From Cupriavidus basilensis (lineage in GTDB: Bacteria; Pseudomonadota; Gammaproteobacteria; Burkholderiales; Burkholderiaceae): 64,000 nucleotides of DNA. Location of the stretch: the NCBI RefSeq assembly GCF_000832305.1, contig NZ_CP010536.1, positions 1,860,001 to 1,924,000 on the forward strand, given 5' to 3'. Each line of letters starts with the position of its first letter. Within the stretch, counting starts at the first letter, position 1. Shown one piece after another: positions 55,994-64,000 of this stretch. The notes under the pieces were generated by a model, which did no database searches, had not been told where the DNA came from, and saw nothing but the letters and a program-made list of their open reading frames with translations. Both the position numbers and the translations under genes were made by a program.

Positions 55994-58900
55994 ATGCCAC
56001 AGTCGCTGCCATCCTCCGCCGCCGTTGTTTCGGACCGTCGCCGCTGGCAATTCTGGATCGATCGCGGCGGCACCTTCACCGATGTGGTGGGGCTTCAGCC
56101 GGACGGCACGGTGGTCACGCACAAGCTGTTGTCCGAGAATCCGGAGCAGTACAGCGATGCCGCCGTGGCCGGCATCCGCCACCTGCTGGGGCTGGCGCCG
56201 GGCGAGCCGGTCACGCCGGCGCAGGTGGAAGTGGTGAAGATGGGCACCACCGTTGCGACCAATGCCTTGCTGGAGCGCAAGGGCGAGCCGGTGGCGCTGT
56301 TCATCACGCGCGGCTTTCGCGATGCGCTGCGCATCGCCTACCAGAACCGGCCGCGCCTGTTTGACCTGAGCATCGTGCTGCCGGAGTTGCTCTACCGCGA
56401 AGTGGTGGAGGTGGGCGAGCGCCTGGATGCGCAGGGCGAAACGGTGATGCCGCTCGACCAGGCCGCGCTGCGCGCTGACATGCAGCGCGTGTTCGACAGC
56501 GGCATCCGCGCCATTGCCATCGTGTTCCTGCACGGCTACCGCCAGGCGGCGCACGAGCAGGCCGCCGCGCGGATCGCGCGCGAGACCGGCTTTACGCAGA
56601 TTTCCGTCTCGCACCAGGTGTCGCCACTGATGAAGCTGGTCTCGCGTGGCGACACCACGGTGGTGGACGCCTACCTGTCGCCGATCCTGCGCCGCTATGT
56701 CGGGCAAGTGGAGCAGCAGATGCCGGGCGTGCGCCTGCAGTTCATGCAGAGCAGCGGCGGCCTGACCGATGCGCACCGCTTCCAGGGCAAGGACGCCATC
56801 CTGTCCGGCCCGGCCGGCGGCATCGTCGGCATGGTGCGCTCGTCGCACAGCGCGGGCTTCGGGCGCATCATCGGCTTCGACATGGGTGGCACGTCGACCG
56901 ATGTCTCGCACTTCAACGGCGATCATCCCAACGATTTCGAGCGCGTGTTCGAGACCAGCGTGGCGGGCGTGCGCATGCGCGCGCCCATGATGAGCATCCA
57001 CACGGTGGCCGCTGGCGGCGGCTCCATCCTGCATTTCGACGGCAGCCGTTTCCGTGTCGGCCCCGATTCGGCCGGCGCCAACCCGGGGCCGGCGAGCTAC
57101 CGGCGCGGCGGCCCGCTGGCGGTGACCGACTGCAATGTCATGCTCGGCAAGATCCAGCCGCGGCATTTCCCCGCGGTGTTCGGCCCACGCGCCGATGCCG
57201 CGCTGGACCGCGACACGGTGGTGGCCAGGTTCGCGGCGCTGGCGCAAGAGGTAACGCAGGCGACCGGCGATCAACGCAGCGCCGAGCAGGTGGCCGAAGG
57301 CTTCATCGAGATCGCGGTCGGCAACATGGCCAACGCCATCAAGCAGATCTCCGTGCAGCGCGGCCACGACGTGACCGGCTACACACTGACCACCTTCGGC
57401 GGCGCCGGCGGGCAGCATGCCTGCCTGGTGGCGGACGCCCTCGGCATGCAGACCGTGTTCGTGCATCCGCTGGCGGGCGTGTTGTCGGCTTACGGCATGG
57501 GCCTGGCAGACCGCACCGCCATGCGCGAGCGCGCCGTGGAGACGCGCCTGGACGACAGCGCATTGCCCGCGCTGCAAGCCACGCTCGATGCGCTGGCAAG
57601 CGAAGCGCGGCAGGAATTGCTGGAGCAGGAAGTCGCCGAGGCGCAGATCGATGTGGTGCGCCGCGCGCACCTGCGCTATGAGGGCACGGATTCGGCACTG
57701 GTGGTGCCGTTCGGCACCTTGCCTGCCATGCGGGCGGCGTTCGATGCCGCGTACCGCCAGCGCTACGCCTTCCTGATGCAGGGCAAGCCCCTGGTCGTGG
57801 AAGCACTGTCGGTGGAAGCCATCGGCAGCAGCGAGCCACCCGAGGAGAAGCTGCCCGACGCGCAGCCGCGCTGCGGCGGCCCCGTGCCGGCGGAACTGGT
57901 GCGCATGTTCAGCGGCGGCGCCTGGCATGACACTGGCCTGTTCCCGCGCGATACGCTGCGCCCCGGCGACGTGCTGCCGGGTCCGGCCATCATCGCCGAG
58001 CGCAACGCCACCACGGTGGTCGAGCCCGGCTGGCAGGCTGAGCTGACCGCGCGCGACCACCTGGTGCTGACCCGCGCGGTGCCGCGTCCCCAGCGGCGCG
58101 CCATGGGCACCGACGCCGATCCGGTCATGCTGGAAGTGTTCAACAACCTGTTCATGTCGATCGCCGAGCAGATGGGCCAGCGGCTGCAGAACACGGCGTA
58201 CTCGGTCAACATCAAGGAGCGGCTCGACTTCTCCTGCGCCATCTTCGATGCCGGCGGCAACCTGATCGCCAATGCCCCGCACATGCCGGTGCACCTGGGC
58301 TCGATGGGCGAGAGCATCAAGACGGTGATCGCGCGCAATGCCGGACACATGGCCGATGGCGATGTCTACGTGCTCAACGACCCGTACAACGGCGGCACGC
58401 ACCTGCCGGACGTGACGGTGATCACGCCGGTCTTCGACGAGGCTGGCGCGCAGATCCTCTTCTACGTCGGCTCGCGCGGCCACCACGCCGATATCGGCGG
58501 CATCACGCCGGGCTCGATGCCGCCGGACTCCACGGTGGTGGAGGAAGAGGGCGTGATGATCGACAACTTTGCGCTGGTGAAGGCCGGCGTGCTCGACGAT
58601 GCCGGCATGCGCGCACTGCTGGCGGGCGCGCGCTACCCGGCCCGCAATATCGACCAGAACATGGCTGACCTGCGCGCCCAGGTGGCAGCCAACGCCAAGG
58701 GCGTGGAGGAGCTGCGCAAGATGGTGGTGCAGTTCGGCCTGCCGGTGGTGCGCGCCTATATGGGCCATGTGCAGGACAACGCCGAAGAAGCCGTGCGCCG
58801 CGTCATCACCGCGCTGAAGGATGGCGCCTATCGCTACCCGCTCGACAATGGCGCGCAAATCCAGGTCCGCGTGAGCGTGGACCAGGCCAGGCGCGAAGCC

Positions 58901-59644
58901 GTGGTGGACTTCACCGGCACTTCGGCGCAACTGCCCAACAACTTCAATGCGCCGCGCGCGGTCTGCATGGCGGCCGTGCTCTACGTGTTCCGCACGCTGG
59001 TCAGCGAGGACATCCCGCTCAATGCCGGCTGCCTCAAGCCGATCAACGTGATCATCCCCGAAGGCTCCATGCTCAATCCACGCTATCCGGCCTCGGTGGT
59101 GTCTGGCAATGTGGAAACGTCCTCGTGCATCACCAACGCGCTGTATGGCGCGCTGGGCGTGGTGGCGGCCAGCCAGGGCACCATGAACAATTTCACGTTC
59201 GGCAACGCGCGCTACCAGTACTACGAGACCATCTCCGGCGGCAGCGGCGCGGGGCAGGGTTTCAACGGCTGCGACGTGGTGCAGACCAATATGACCAACT
59301 CGCGCCTGACCGATCCGGAGGTGCTGGAATGGCGCTTCCCGGTGCGTCTGGAGAGCTATGAGATCCGGCCTGGCTCGGGTGGCGCGGGGCAGTGGCATGG
59401 CGGCAACGGCGGCATCCGCAAGGTGCGCTTCCTGGAGCCGATGACGGCGTCGATCCTGTCCAACAACCGCTTGCATGCGCCGTTCGGCATGGCCGGCGGC
59501 GAGCCCGGCGCGATGGGCCGCAACTACGTGGTGCGGGGTGACGGGAGCGAGCAAGCGCTGGGCCATGTCGGGCGTTGCGAGATGAAAGCGGGCGATGTCT
59601 TCGTGGTGGAAACGCCGGGAGGCGGGGGCTACGGCAAGGTGTAA
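55994..59644 (+). CDS. Fused hydantoinase A/B, 5-oxoprolinase (ATP-hydrolysing) type
   Basis: 1216 aa. The HyuA half (residues 1 to about 690) has FWIDRGGTFTDVVGLQPDGT, SGPAGGIVGMVRSSH, GFDMGGTSTDVSHF and TTFGGAGGQHACLVADALGM; the HyuB half (about 700-1216) has VFNNLFMSIAEQMGQRLQNT, HVLNDPYNGGTHLPDVT-type NDPYNGGTHLPDVTVITPVF and GSGAGQGFNG. Bacterial relatives are usually two proteins; here they are one chain, as in eukaryotic 5-oxoprolinase. ATP-driven opening of 5-oxoproline or a hydantoin is the family reaction; which one cannot be told. It follows its likely regulator by 105 bp. Confidence 0.92.
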   Translation: MPQSLPSSAAVVSDRRRWQFWIDRGGTFTDVVGLQPDGTVVTHKLLSENPEQYSDAAVAGIRHLLGLAPGEPVTPAQVEVVKMGTTVATNALLERKGEPVALFITRGFRDALRIAYQNRPRLFDLSIVLPELLYREVVEVGERLDAQGETVMPLDQAALRADMQRVFDSGIRAIAIVFLHGYRQAAHEQAAARIARETGFTQISVSHQVSPLMKLVSRGDTTVVDAYLSPILRRYVGQVEQQMPGVRLQFMQSSGGLTDAHRFQGKDAILSGPAGGIVGMVRSSHSAGFGRIIGFDMGGTSTDVSHFNGDHPNDFERVFETSVAGVRMRAPMMSIHTVAAGGGSILHFDGSRFRVGPDSAGANPGPASYRRGGPLAVTDCNVMLGKIQPRHFPAVFGPRADAALDRDTVVARFAALAQEVTQATGDQRSAEQVAEGFIEIAVGNMANAIKQISVQRGHDVTGYTLTTFGGAGGQHACLVADALGMQTVFVHPLAGVLSAYGMGLADRTAMRERAVETRLDDSALPALQATLDALASEARQELLEQEVAEAQIDVVRRAHLRYEGTDSALVVPFGTLPAMRAAFDAAYRQRYAFLMQGKPLVVEALSVEAIGSSEPPEEKLPDAQPRCGGPVPAELVRMFSGGAWHDTGLFPRDTLRPGDVLPGPAIIAERNATTVVEPGWQAELTARDHLVLTRAVPRPQRRAMGTDADPVMLEVFNNLFMSIAEQMGQRLQNTAYSVNIKERLDFSCAIFDAGGNLIANAPHMPVHLGSMGESIKTVIARNAGHMADGDVYVLNDPYNGGTHLPDVTVITPVFDEAGAQILFYVGSRGHHADIGGITPGSMPPDSTVVEEEGVMIDNFALVKAGVLDDAGMRALLAGARYPARNIDQNMADLRAQVAANAKGVEELRKMVVQFGLPVVRAYMGHVQDNAEEAVRRVITALKDGAYRYPLDNGAQIQVRVSVDQARREAVVDFTGTSAQLPNNFNAPRAVCMAAVLYVFRTLVSEDIPLNAGCLKPINVIIPEGSMLNPRYPASVVSGNVETSSCITNALYGALGVVAASQGTMNNFTFGNARYQYYETISGGSGAGQGFNGCDVVQTNMTNSRLTDPEVLEWRFPVRLESYEIRPGSGGAGQWHGGNGGIRKVRFLEPMTASILSNNRLHAPFGMAGGEPGAMGRNYVVRGDGSEQALGHVGRCEMKAGDVFVVETPGGGGYGKV

Positions 59645-59956
59645 GCGCCCGGCGGGGCGAGCAGGGGTGCAATGCGCCGGCTCGCCGCGCGCGCTTCGCG
59701 GGTGCGGCGAATTTTCATTCCCGGTCATTTCCATTGATTTCCATTCATTTCCAACAGATCAGTCTTTCGTCACTTCCTGAGTTTTCGATCCAGTATTTTC
59801 GGCAGATTCGGCGCGCCGGGCGCCGCTGCCGGACACATCGCGTTGCAGCAAACTCCTTGACTTATCTTCAGGTGATTCCTAGGTTTATGAAGACCCTGGG
59901 GGGTGAGGCCATCGTGCAGCATGTGGCCATTCCCGGGGGGCAAGGGAGGGACCACA
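59645..59956. other. 312-bp intergenic region with short repeats
   Basis: Contains a 10-bp repeat ATTTCCATTS (59727-59755) in a locally AT-rich stretch and the AGGGAGG ribosome site of the next gene (59943-59949). No other feature seen. Confidence 0.5.
59727..59755. repeat. 10-bp tandem repeat ATTTCCATTS
   Basis: ATTTCCATTG, ATTTCCATTC, then ATTTCCAAC, upstream of the cytochrome gene. Confidence 0.6.
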
Positions 59957-62497
59957 GTGACGCCACGCAGCAGATCAATCGTTCTTGGTATCGCATTGAT
60001 TGGCGCATTGATTGGCGCGCTTGCCGCAGGCGGGTGCTCCAGGCCGGAGCCGGGCCGGGTCCTTGACGAGGCGAAGCAGGCCGGCCGGGGCCCGGAAACG
60101 TTCCGGCATGCATCGGAGGATTATTTCCACGACATGGATCGTGGCGTTGCGCTGACCCGGGAAGAAGTCGCCGGCCGCGATATGTGGCTGGTGTGGAGCG
60201 GCGGCAACGACCGGTTCTGGGACGACATGACGAACTTCACGTTCGGCGCGTTCGACCTGCTCAAGTCCATCAGCTCACATCCGAGCCAGGGCTATTCCCG
60301 CGACACCCGCTGGCGCTACCTGGGCCTGCTCAACGAGCCCTGCTTCGAAAAGCCCGCGGGGCCCGATCCGCAGCGTTTCGGGCTGTGGCTGGACCAGCGG
60401 GCCAAGGATTGCCCGGCCGATCCCTTCGAGAACGAGCAAGCCTATCCGGGCGTCAGGATTGGCGCGCGCGGCACCACGTTCGCCAATGGCGCGAAGCTGC
60501 CGGTGGGCTCTTACTACGGCTACCCCACGGGGATCATCGGCTTGCGGCTGTTTCCCAACCCGGCCTTTGACGAGAAAGCCGCGAAGGCATGGGATCCGCA
60601 GCGCTATTACACCGATCCCAAGTACTACAACCGCGCGGATCTCGTGCGGCCCTACCGCGTTGGCATGGCCTGCGGTTTTTGCCACGTGGGCCCGAGCCCG
60701 ATCCATCCCCCCCGGGATCCCGCGCACCCGCAATGGCCCGAGCTGAGCTCCACCGTGGGCGCGCAGTACATGTGGGTGGACCGGCTGTTCATCCATAACG
60801 CATCGACGCCCGAAGGCCGGCAGAACTTCATGTTCCAGCTCGTGCATACCTTCCGCCCGGGCACCATGGATACCTCGCTGGTGTCCACGGACAACATCAA
60901 CAACCCCCGCACCATGAACGCGCTCTACGACCTGACGTCGCGCATGGGCGTGGCCAGGCGCATCGGCGAGGAAAAACTGGCCGGGGGCGAGCTGAACAAC
61001 CGGCAGCTCAACGACTTCGTCAAGACCGGCGCGTTGACGCAGTTCTACACGCCGCCCGACACGGTATGGACGCCGCACGTCCTCAAGGACGGCGCCGATT
61101 CGGTCGGCGTGCTGGGCGCATTGAACCGGGTGTACCTGAATATCGGGCTGTTCAGCGAGGAATGGCTGCTGCACTTCAATCCAATCCTCGGCGGCAAGGC
61201 GATCTCGCCCATCGAGCTGGCGGTGGCGCAGAAGAATTCGAGCTACTGGGCGGCGACGGAAGCCGGCACGATCAACATGGCGCTGTTCCTGCTGAAGGCA
61301 ACCCCGCCGGACCACTTGAGCGATGCCCCGGGCGGCGCAGGCTTCCTGGCGGACGCTTCCACGCCGGCCGGCGCGCAGGTGCTCGACCGGGGCAAGGTCG
61401 TGTTCGCCGACACTTGCGCGCGTTGTCATTCCAGCAAGGCGCCGCCGCCGCCGGCCAGCCTGAACCTGCGGAACTGCGCGGGCCCGAACTATCTCGCCTG
61501 CTTCATGCGGTACTGGAAATGGACGCAGACGGACGAGTTCAAGACGCAGATGCGCGCGGTGGTCAAAGCGCCGGACTTCCTGGCGGGCAACTATCTGTCG
61601 TCCGATGCGCGCATTCCCGCTACGCTGCTGCGGACCAACGTGTGCAGCCCGCTCGCGACCAATGCGTTGCGCGGAAATATCTGGGACAACTTCTCGTCGG
61701 AGTCATACAAGACGCTGCCCTCGGTCGGGGCCGTCACCCTCAACGACCCCTTTACCGGCGAGCGCTGGCAATACCGGATGCCGGCCGGCGGCCGTGGCTA
61801 TACCCGCGTGCCCTCGCTGATCAGCGTCTGGTCGACGGCGCCGTTCCTGCTTAATAACGCGCTTGGACCCTTCAGCGAGGATCCGTCGGTTGCCAGCCGC
61901 ATCCAGGTCTTCGACGCGTCCATCGAGCAGCTGCTCTGGCCCGAGAAGCGCGTGCATGACGACATCCTGGGCGCCAAGGTGCCGGGCACCATCGATCGCA
62001 CCACCGAGCGCAGCCAGATTACCGTGCCGGAGGGCTTCGTGCCGGACGCGCTAAAGCCATTGCAGGGCTTCATGCACCGCTATGCGCCGTGGCTGGTGGG
62101 GGCGGGCGGCGATGTGACGATCGGGCCGGCGCCCAGGCGCATGCCGGTCAACCTGCTGGCCAATATCCAGCCGCTGTCGGAGACCAGCGATGTCGGGGCC
62201 AAGGCCGAGCATGCGGCCAGGTTGGTGGGCTTTGCGCTCAAGCTGAGATCGGACCTGGCCTCCGTGCCGGAAGGTGCGACCGACGCGGATCTGGGCAAGA
62301 CTTACGCCGACCTGGTCAAACCGATGCTGGCACTCAGCAAGTGCCCGGACTTTGTTGTGAACCGCGGCCACTACTTCGGCACGGCGGAGTTCAACAACCA
62401 GGCCGGCCTGAGCGCCGATGAGCAATCGTTCGGGCAGGAGCCGGTATTGAGCGATGACGACAAGCGGGCCTTGATTGCCTTTCTCAAGACGTTTTGA
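59957..62497 (+). CDS. Large di-heme c-type cytochrome (peroxidase/RoxA-like), exported
   Basis: 846 aa with GTG start at 59957, chosen because AGGGAGG (59943-59949) is 7 nt upstream; the ATG at 59903 lacks this. The N-terminus is a hydrophobic signal with a lipobox-like AAGGC (Cys27). Two heme c motifs are visible, CGFCH near residue 238 and CARCH near 487, in a chain containing YGYPTGIIGLRLFPNP and GRGYTRVPSLISVWSTAPFL, patterns like cytochrome c peroxidase/RoxA-type proteins. Role unknown: peroxidase, oxygenase or electron acceptor. It is 21 bp upstream of a GMC oxidoreductase, suggesting a shared transcript and electron transfer. Confidence 0.82.
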   Translation: MTPRSRSIVLGIALIGALIGALAAGGCSRPEPGRVLDEAKQAGRGPETFRHASEDYFHDMDRGVALTREEVAGRDMWLVWSGGNDRFWDDMTNFTFGAFDLLKSISSHPSQGYSRDTRWRYLGLLNEPCFEKPAGPDPQRFGLWLDQRAKDCPADPFENEQAYPGVRIGARGTTFANGAKLPVGSYYGYPTGIIGLRLFPNPAFDEKAAKAWDPQRYYTDPKYYNRADLVRPYRVGMACGFCHVGPSPIHPPRDPAHPQWPELSSTVGAQYMWVDRLFIHNASTPEGRQNFMFQLVHTFRPGTMDTSLVSTDNINNPRTMNALYDLTSRMGVARRIGEEKLAGGELNNRQLNDFVKTGALTQFYTPPDTVWTPHVLKDGADSVGVLGALNRVYLNIGLFSEEWLLHFNPILGGKAISPIELAVAQKNSSYWAATEAGTINMALFLLKATPPDHLSDAPGGAGFLADASTPAGAQVLDRGKVVFADTCARCHSSKAPPPPASLNLRNCAGPNYLACFMRYWKWTQTDEFKTQMRAVVKAPDFLAGNYLSSDARIPATLLRTNVCSPLATNALRGNIWDNFSSESYKTLPSVGAVTLNDPFTGERWQYRMPAGGRGYTRVPSLISVWSTAPFLLNNALGPFSEDPSVASRIQVFDASIEQLLWPEKRVHDDILGAKVPGTIDRTTERSQITVPEGFVPDALKPLQGFMHRYAPWLVGAGGDVTIGPAPRRMPVNLLANIQPLSETSDVGAKAEHAARLVGFALKLRSDLASVPEGATDADLGKTYADLVKPMLALSKCPDFVVNRGHYFGTAEFNNQAGLSADEQSFGQEPVLSDDDKRALIAFLKTF
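59993..60016 (+). repeat. 12-bp tandem duplication in the signal peptide
   Basis: GCATTGATTGGC twice, encoding ALIG ALIG in the hydrophobic core of the cytochrome signal sequence. Confidence 0.75.
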
Positions 62498-62518
62498 CGT
62501 AGGCGGCGCGGCGGGGAT

Positions 62519-64000
62519 ATGTCTGCTCCAGACGAACAAGCATGGGATTACGTGATCGTCGGTTCCGGCGCGGGTGGCGGCACGCTCGCCGCGCGGCTGG
62601 CGCAGGCCGGCATGCGCGTATTCCTGCTCGAGGCCGGCAACGATGCGGGCGAGCCCGGCACGGCTTGCATGCCGGAGGACTACGAGGTGCCGGCGTTTCA
62701 TGCCTGCGCCTCCGAGAACCCGGCCATGAGCTGGAATTTCTTTGTGCGCCACTACGCGGACGATGCGCAGCAGCGCAGGGACCCGAAGTACGGCGGCGAA
62801 GGCGTGCTCTATCCCCGGGCGGCGACGCTCGGCGGCTGTACCGCGCACAATGCGATGATCTTCCTCTACCCGCACGACTCCGACTGGGACGGCATTGCCG
62901 AGCTGACCGGCGACCACTCGTGGAAAGCCACCCGCATGCGCCGGTACGCCAAGACGCTGGAGCAATGCCGGCACCGTCCGCTGTGGGCGCTCGCGCGCCG
63001 CCTTGGCTTCGATCCCACGGCGCACGGCTGGGACGGATGGCTCAGCACCGAGCGCGCGTTCCCGCTGGAAGCGCTGACCGACGATGCGCTCACGCGCCTG
63101 ATCCTGGGCTCCATGGAAATGGCCGCGCGCAGCGTGCCGCGGCGCCTGCATGCGCTCCTGCGCTTCTTGCGCTGGCAGGGCGATCCGAACGCCAGGATCT
63201 GGGCAAGGCGATGTTTCGAAGGCGTTTGCTACACACCGCTTTCCACACGCGGGCATGCGCGCCACGGCGCGCGCGAACGGGTGCTGGAGGTGGCGACCCG
63301 CCTGCCGTCGTGCTTGCATGTCGAGATGGACGCGCTGGCCACGCGCGTGCTGCTGGACGCGCACGGCACGGCAACCGGTGTCGAATACCTGAAGGGCAAG
63401 CGCCTCTATCAGGCCCATGTCTCGCCAAGCACGGCGCCCGGCGTGCGCCATGAAGTGCACGCGCGCCGTGAGGTGATCCTGGCGGGCGGCGCGTTCAATA
63501 CGCCGCAACTGCTGATGCTGTCGGGCATTGGCCCTGCCGAGCACCTTCGGGCGCACGGCATTGCCGTGAAGGTGGATTTGCCGGGCGTCGGGCGCAATCT
63601 CCAGGATCGCTATGAGGTGGGCGTGGTAAGCCGGATGGCGCAGCCGTGGCGCATCCTTGATGGCGCCCGCTTCCAGAAGGACGATCCGGCCTATTGCAGC
63701 TGGCGCGACCGCCGGCAGGGGGTCTATACCTCCAACGGCGTGGCGATCGCGGTTGCACGTCGCTCACGCAAATCCGCGCCAGTGCCGGATGTGTTCTGCA
63801 TGGCGCTGGTTGCGCATTTCACCGGCTACTTCCCGGGTTACTCCAAGCTACTCGCCCAGAGCGACGATGCACTCACCTGGGCCATTCTCAAGGCACACAC
63901 GCGCAACCGCGCGGGCACGGTGCGGTTGTGCAGCGCGAATCCGCTGGAGCCGCCCTTGATCAATTTCCACTATTTCGAAGAAGGCGGGGCGGGGGCGGAC
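62519..64000 (+). CDS. GMC-family FAD oxidoreductase (3' end outside window)
   Basis: At least 494 residues, open at the window end. FAD-binding WDYVIVGSGAGGGTLAARLA then GMRVFLLEAGND at the N-terminus, GMC signature ATLGGCTAHNAMIFLYP near 100 and REVILAGGAFNTPQLLMLSG near 315-335, with GVGRNLQDRYEVGV after it. Such enzymes oxidise alcohols, sugars or sterols. The start ATG at 62519 follows the cytochrome stop by 21 bp. The catalytic His/Asn region lies beyond the window. The cytochrome upstream is a likely electron partner. Confidence 0.9.
   Translation, partial: MSAPDEQAWDYVIVGSGAGGGTLAARLAQAGMRVFLLEAGNDAGEPGTACMPEDYEVPAFHACASENPAMSWNFFVRHYADDAQQRRDPKYGGEGVLYPRAATLGGCTAHNAMIFLYPHDSDWDGIAELTGDHSWKATRMRRYAKTLEQCRHRPLWALARRLGFDPTAHGWDGWLSTERAFPLEALTDDALTRLILGSMEMAARSVPRRLHALLRFLRWQGDPNARIWARRCFEGVCYTPLSTRGHARHGARERVLEVATRLPSCLHVEMDALATRVLLDAHGTATGVEYLKGKRLYQAHVSPSTAPGVRHEVHARREVILAGGAFNTPQLLMLSGIGPAEHLRAHGIAVKVDLPGVGRNLQDRYEVGVVSRMAQPWRILDGARFQKDDPAYCSWRDRRQGVYTSNGVAIAVARRSRKSAPVPDVFCMALVAHFTGYFPGYSKLLAQSDDALTWAILKAHTRNRAGTVRLCSANPLEPPLINFHYFEEGGAGAD

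Noticed and set aside
55166..59734. 1522-codon minus-strand open frame opposite the hydantoinase gene
   Set aside because: Same kind of shadow; the plus-strand frame has clear HyuA/HyuB motifs and this one has none.

Overview
The window is GC-rich DNA (high-GC third positions, long antisense shadow frames) from a betaproteobacterium, most likely Burkholderiaceae close to Cupriavidus/Ralstonia. The chromosomal order tig-clpP-clpX-lon-tRNA-Val-tRNA-Asp-ppiD, the narXL-narKGHJI-ppiC cluster and the TTGxx-N4-xxCAA (Fnr/Dnr-type) sites fit that group. Species and replicon cannot be read from the sequence alone.

Layout. (1) 1-20741 is an anaerobic-respiration and nitric-oxide block: an anaerobic ribonucleotide reductase (3' part of nrdD, a detached glycyl-radical ORF, nrdG), a DUF59 Fe-S assembly-type protein, a polytopic NnrS-like protein, an NsrR-like Rrf2 regulator, a DUF2249 gene with a damaged start, a Dnr-type Crp/Fnr regulator, a hemerythrin-like protein, a second heme-copper/NnrS-like membrane protein, the NarX/NarL two-component system, the transporter NarK, the respiratory nitrate reductase NarGHJI and a PpiC-type prolyl isomerase. 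Four Fnr/Dnr-like sites and one NsrR-like palindrome fall in its intergenic gaps. No nitrite, NO or N2O reductase is in the window. (2) 20833-30714 is accessory: two unknown genes behind a pair of LexA boxes, a Tat-exported beta-carbonic anhydrase, a small Gly-rich secreted protein, a GNAT enzyme, a small phage-like patch (DUF2188, orphan HTH antitoxin, a dNMP-kinase-like protein without the Walker lysine, an XRE regulator with palindromic operators and six 12-bp iterons), a GAF-PAS-PAS-GGDEF cyclase, SOS-controlled dinB, a coiled-coil protein and a DUF1488 protein. (3) 30826-46249 is core housekeeping: rlmJ, mnmC, tig, clpP, clpX, lon, two tRNAs, ppiD, a tesA-like esterase, a YbbA/LolD-like ATPase and pgi.

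(4) 46488-59644 is a catabolic and uptake locus: amidase, TRAP transporter DctP-DctQ-DctM, D-amino-acid dehydrogenase, NAD(P)HX repair enzyme and an EamA transporter run on the minus strand, with a winged-helix regulator and a fused hydantoinase A/B (5-oxoprolinase-type) protein divergent on the plus strand. Together they suggest import and ring or amide opening of a cyclic or D-configured amino-acid derivative; the substrate is not determined. (5) 59957-64000 holds a large di-heme c-type cytochrome and a GMC flavin oxidoreductase that runs off the window, possibly an extracytoplasmic dehydrogenase with its electron acceptor.

The strongest leads are the split anaerobic RNR, the unknown two-gene SOS cassette at 20833-21719, the palindrome/iteron regulatory patch at 24014-26283 with its degenerate kinase, and the asymmetric Dnr-type sites around the nitrate/NO block.
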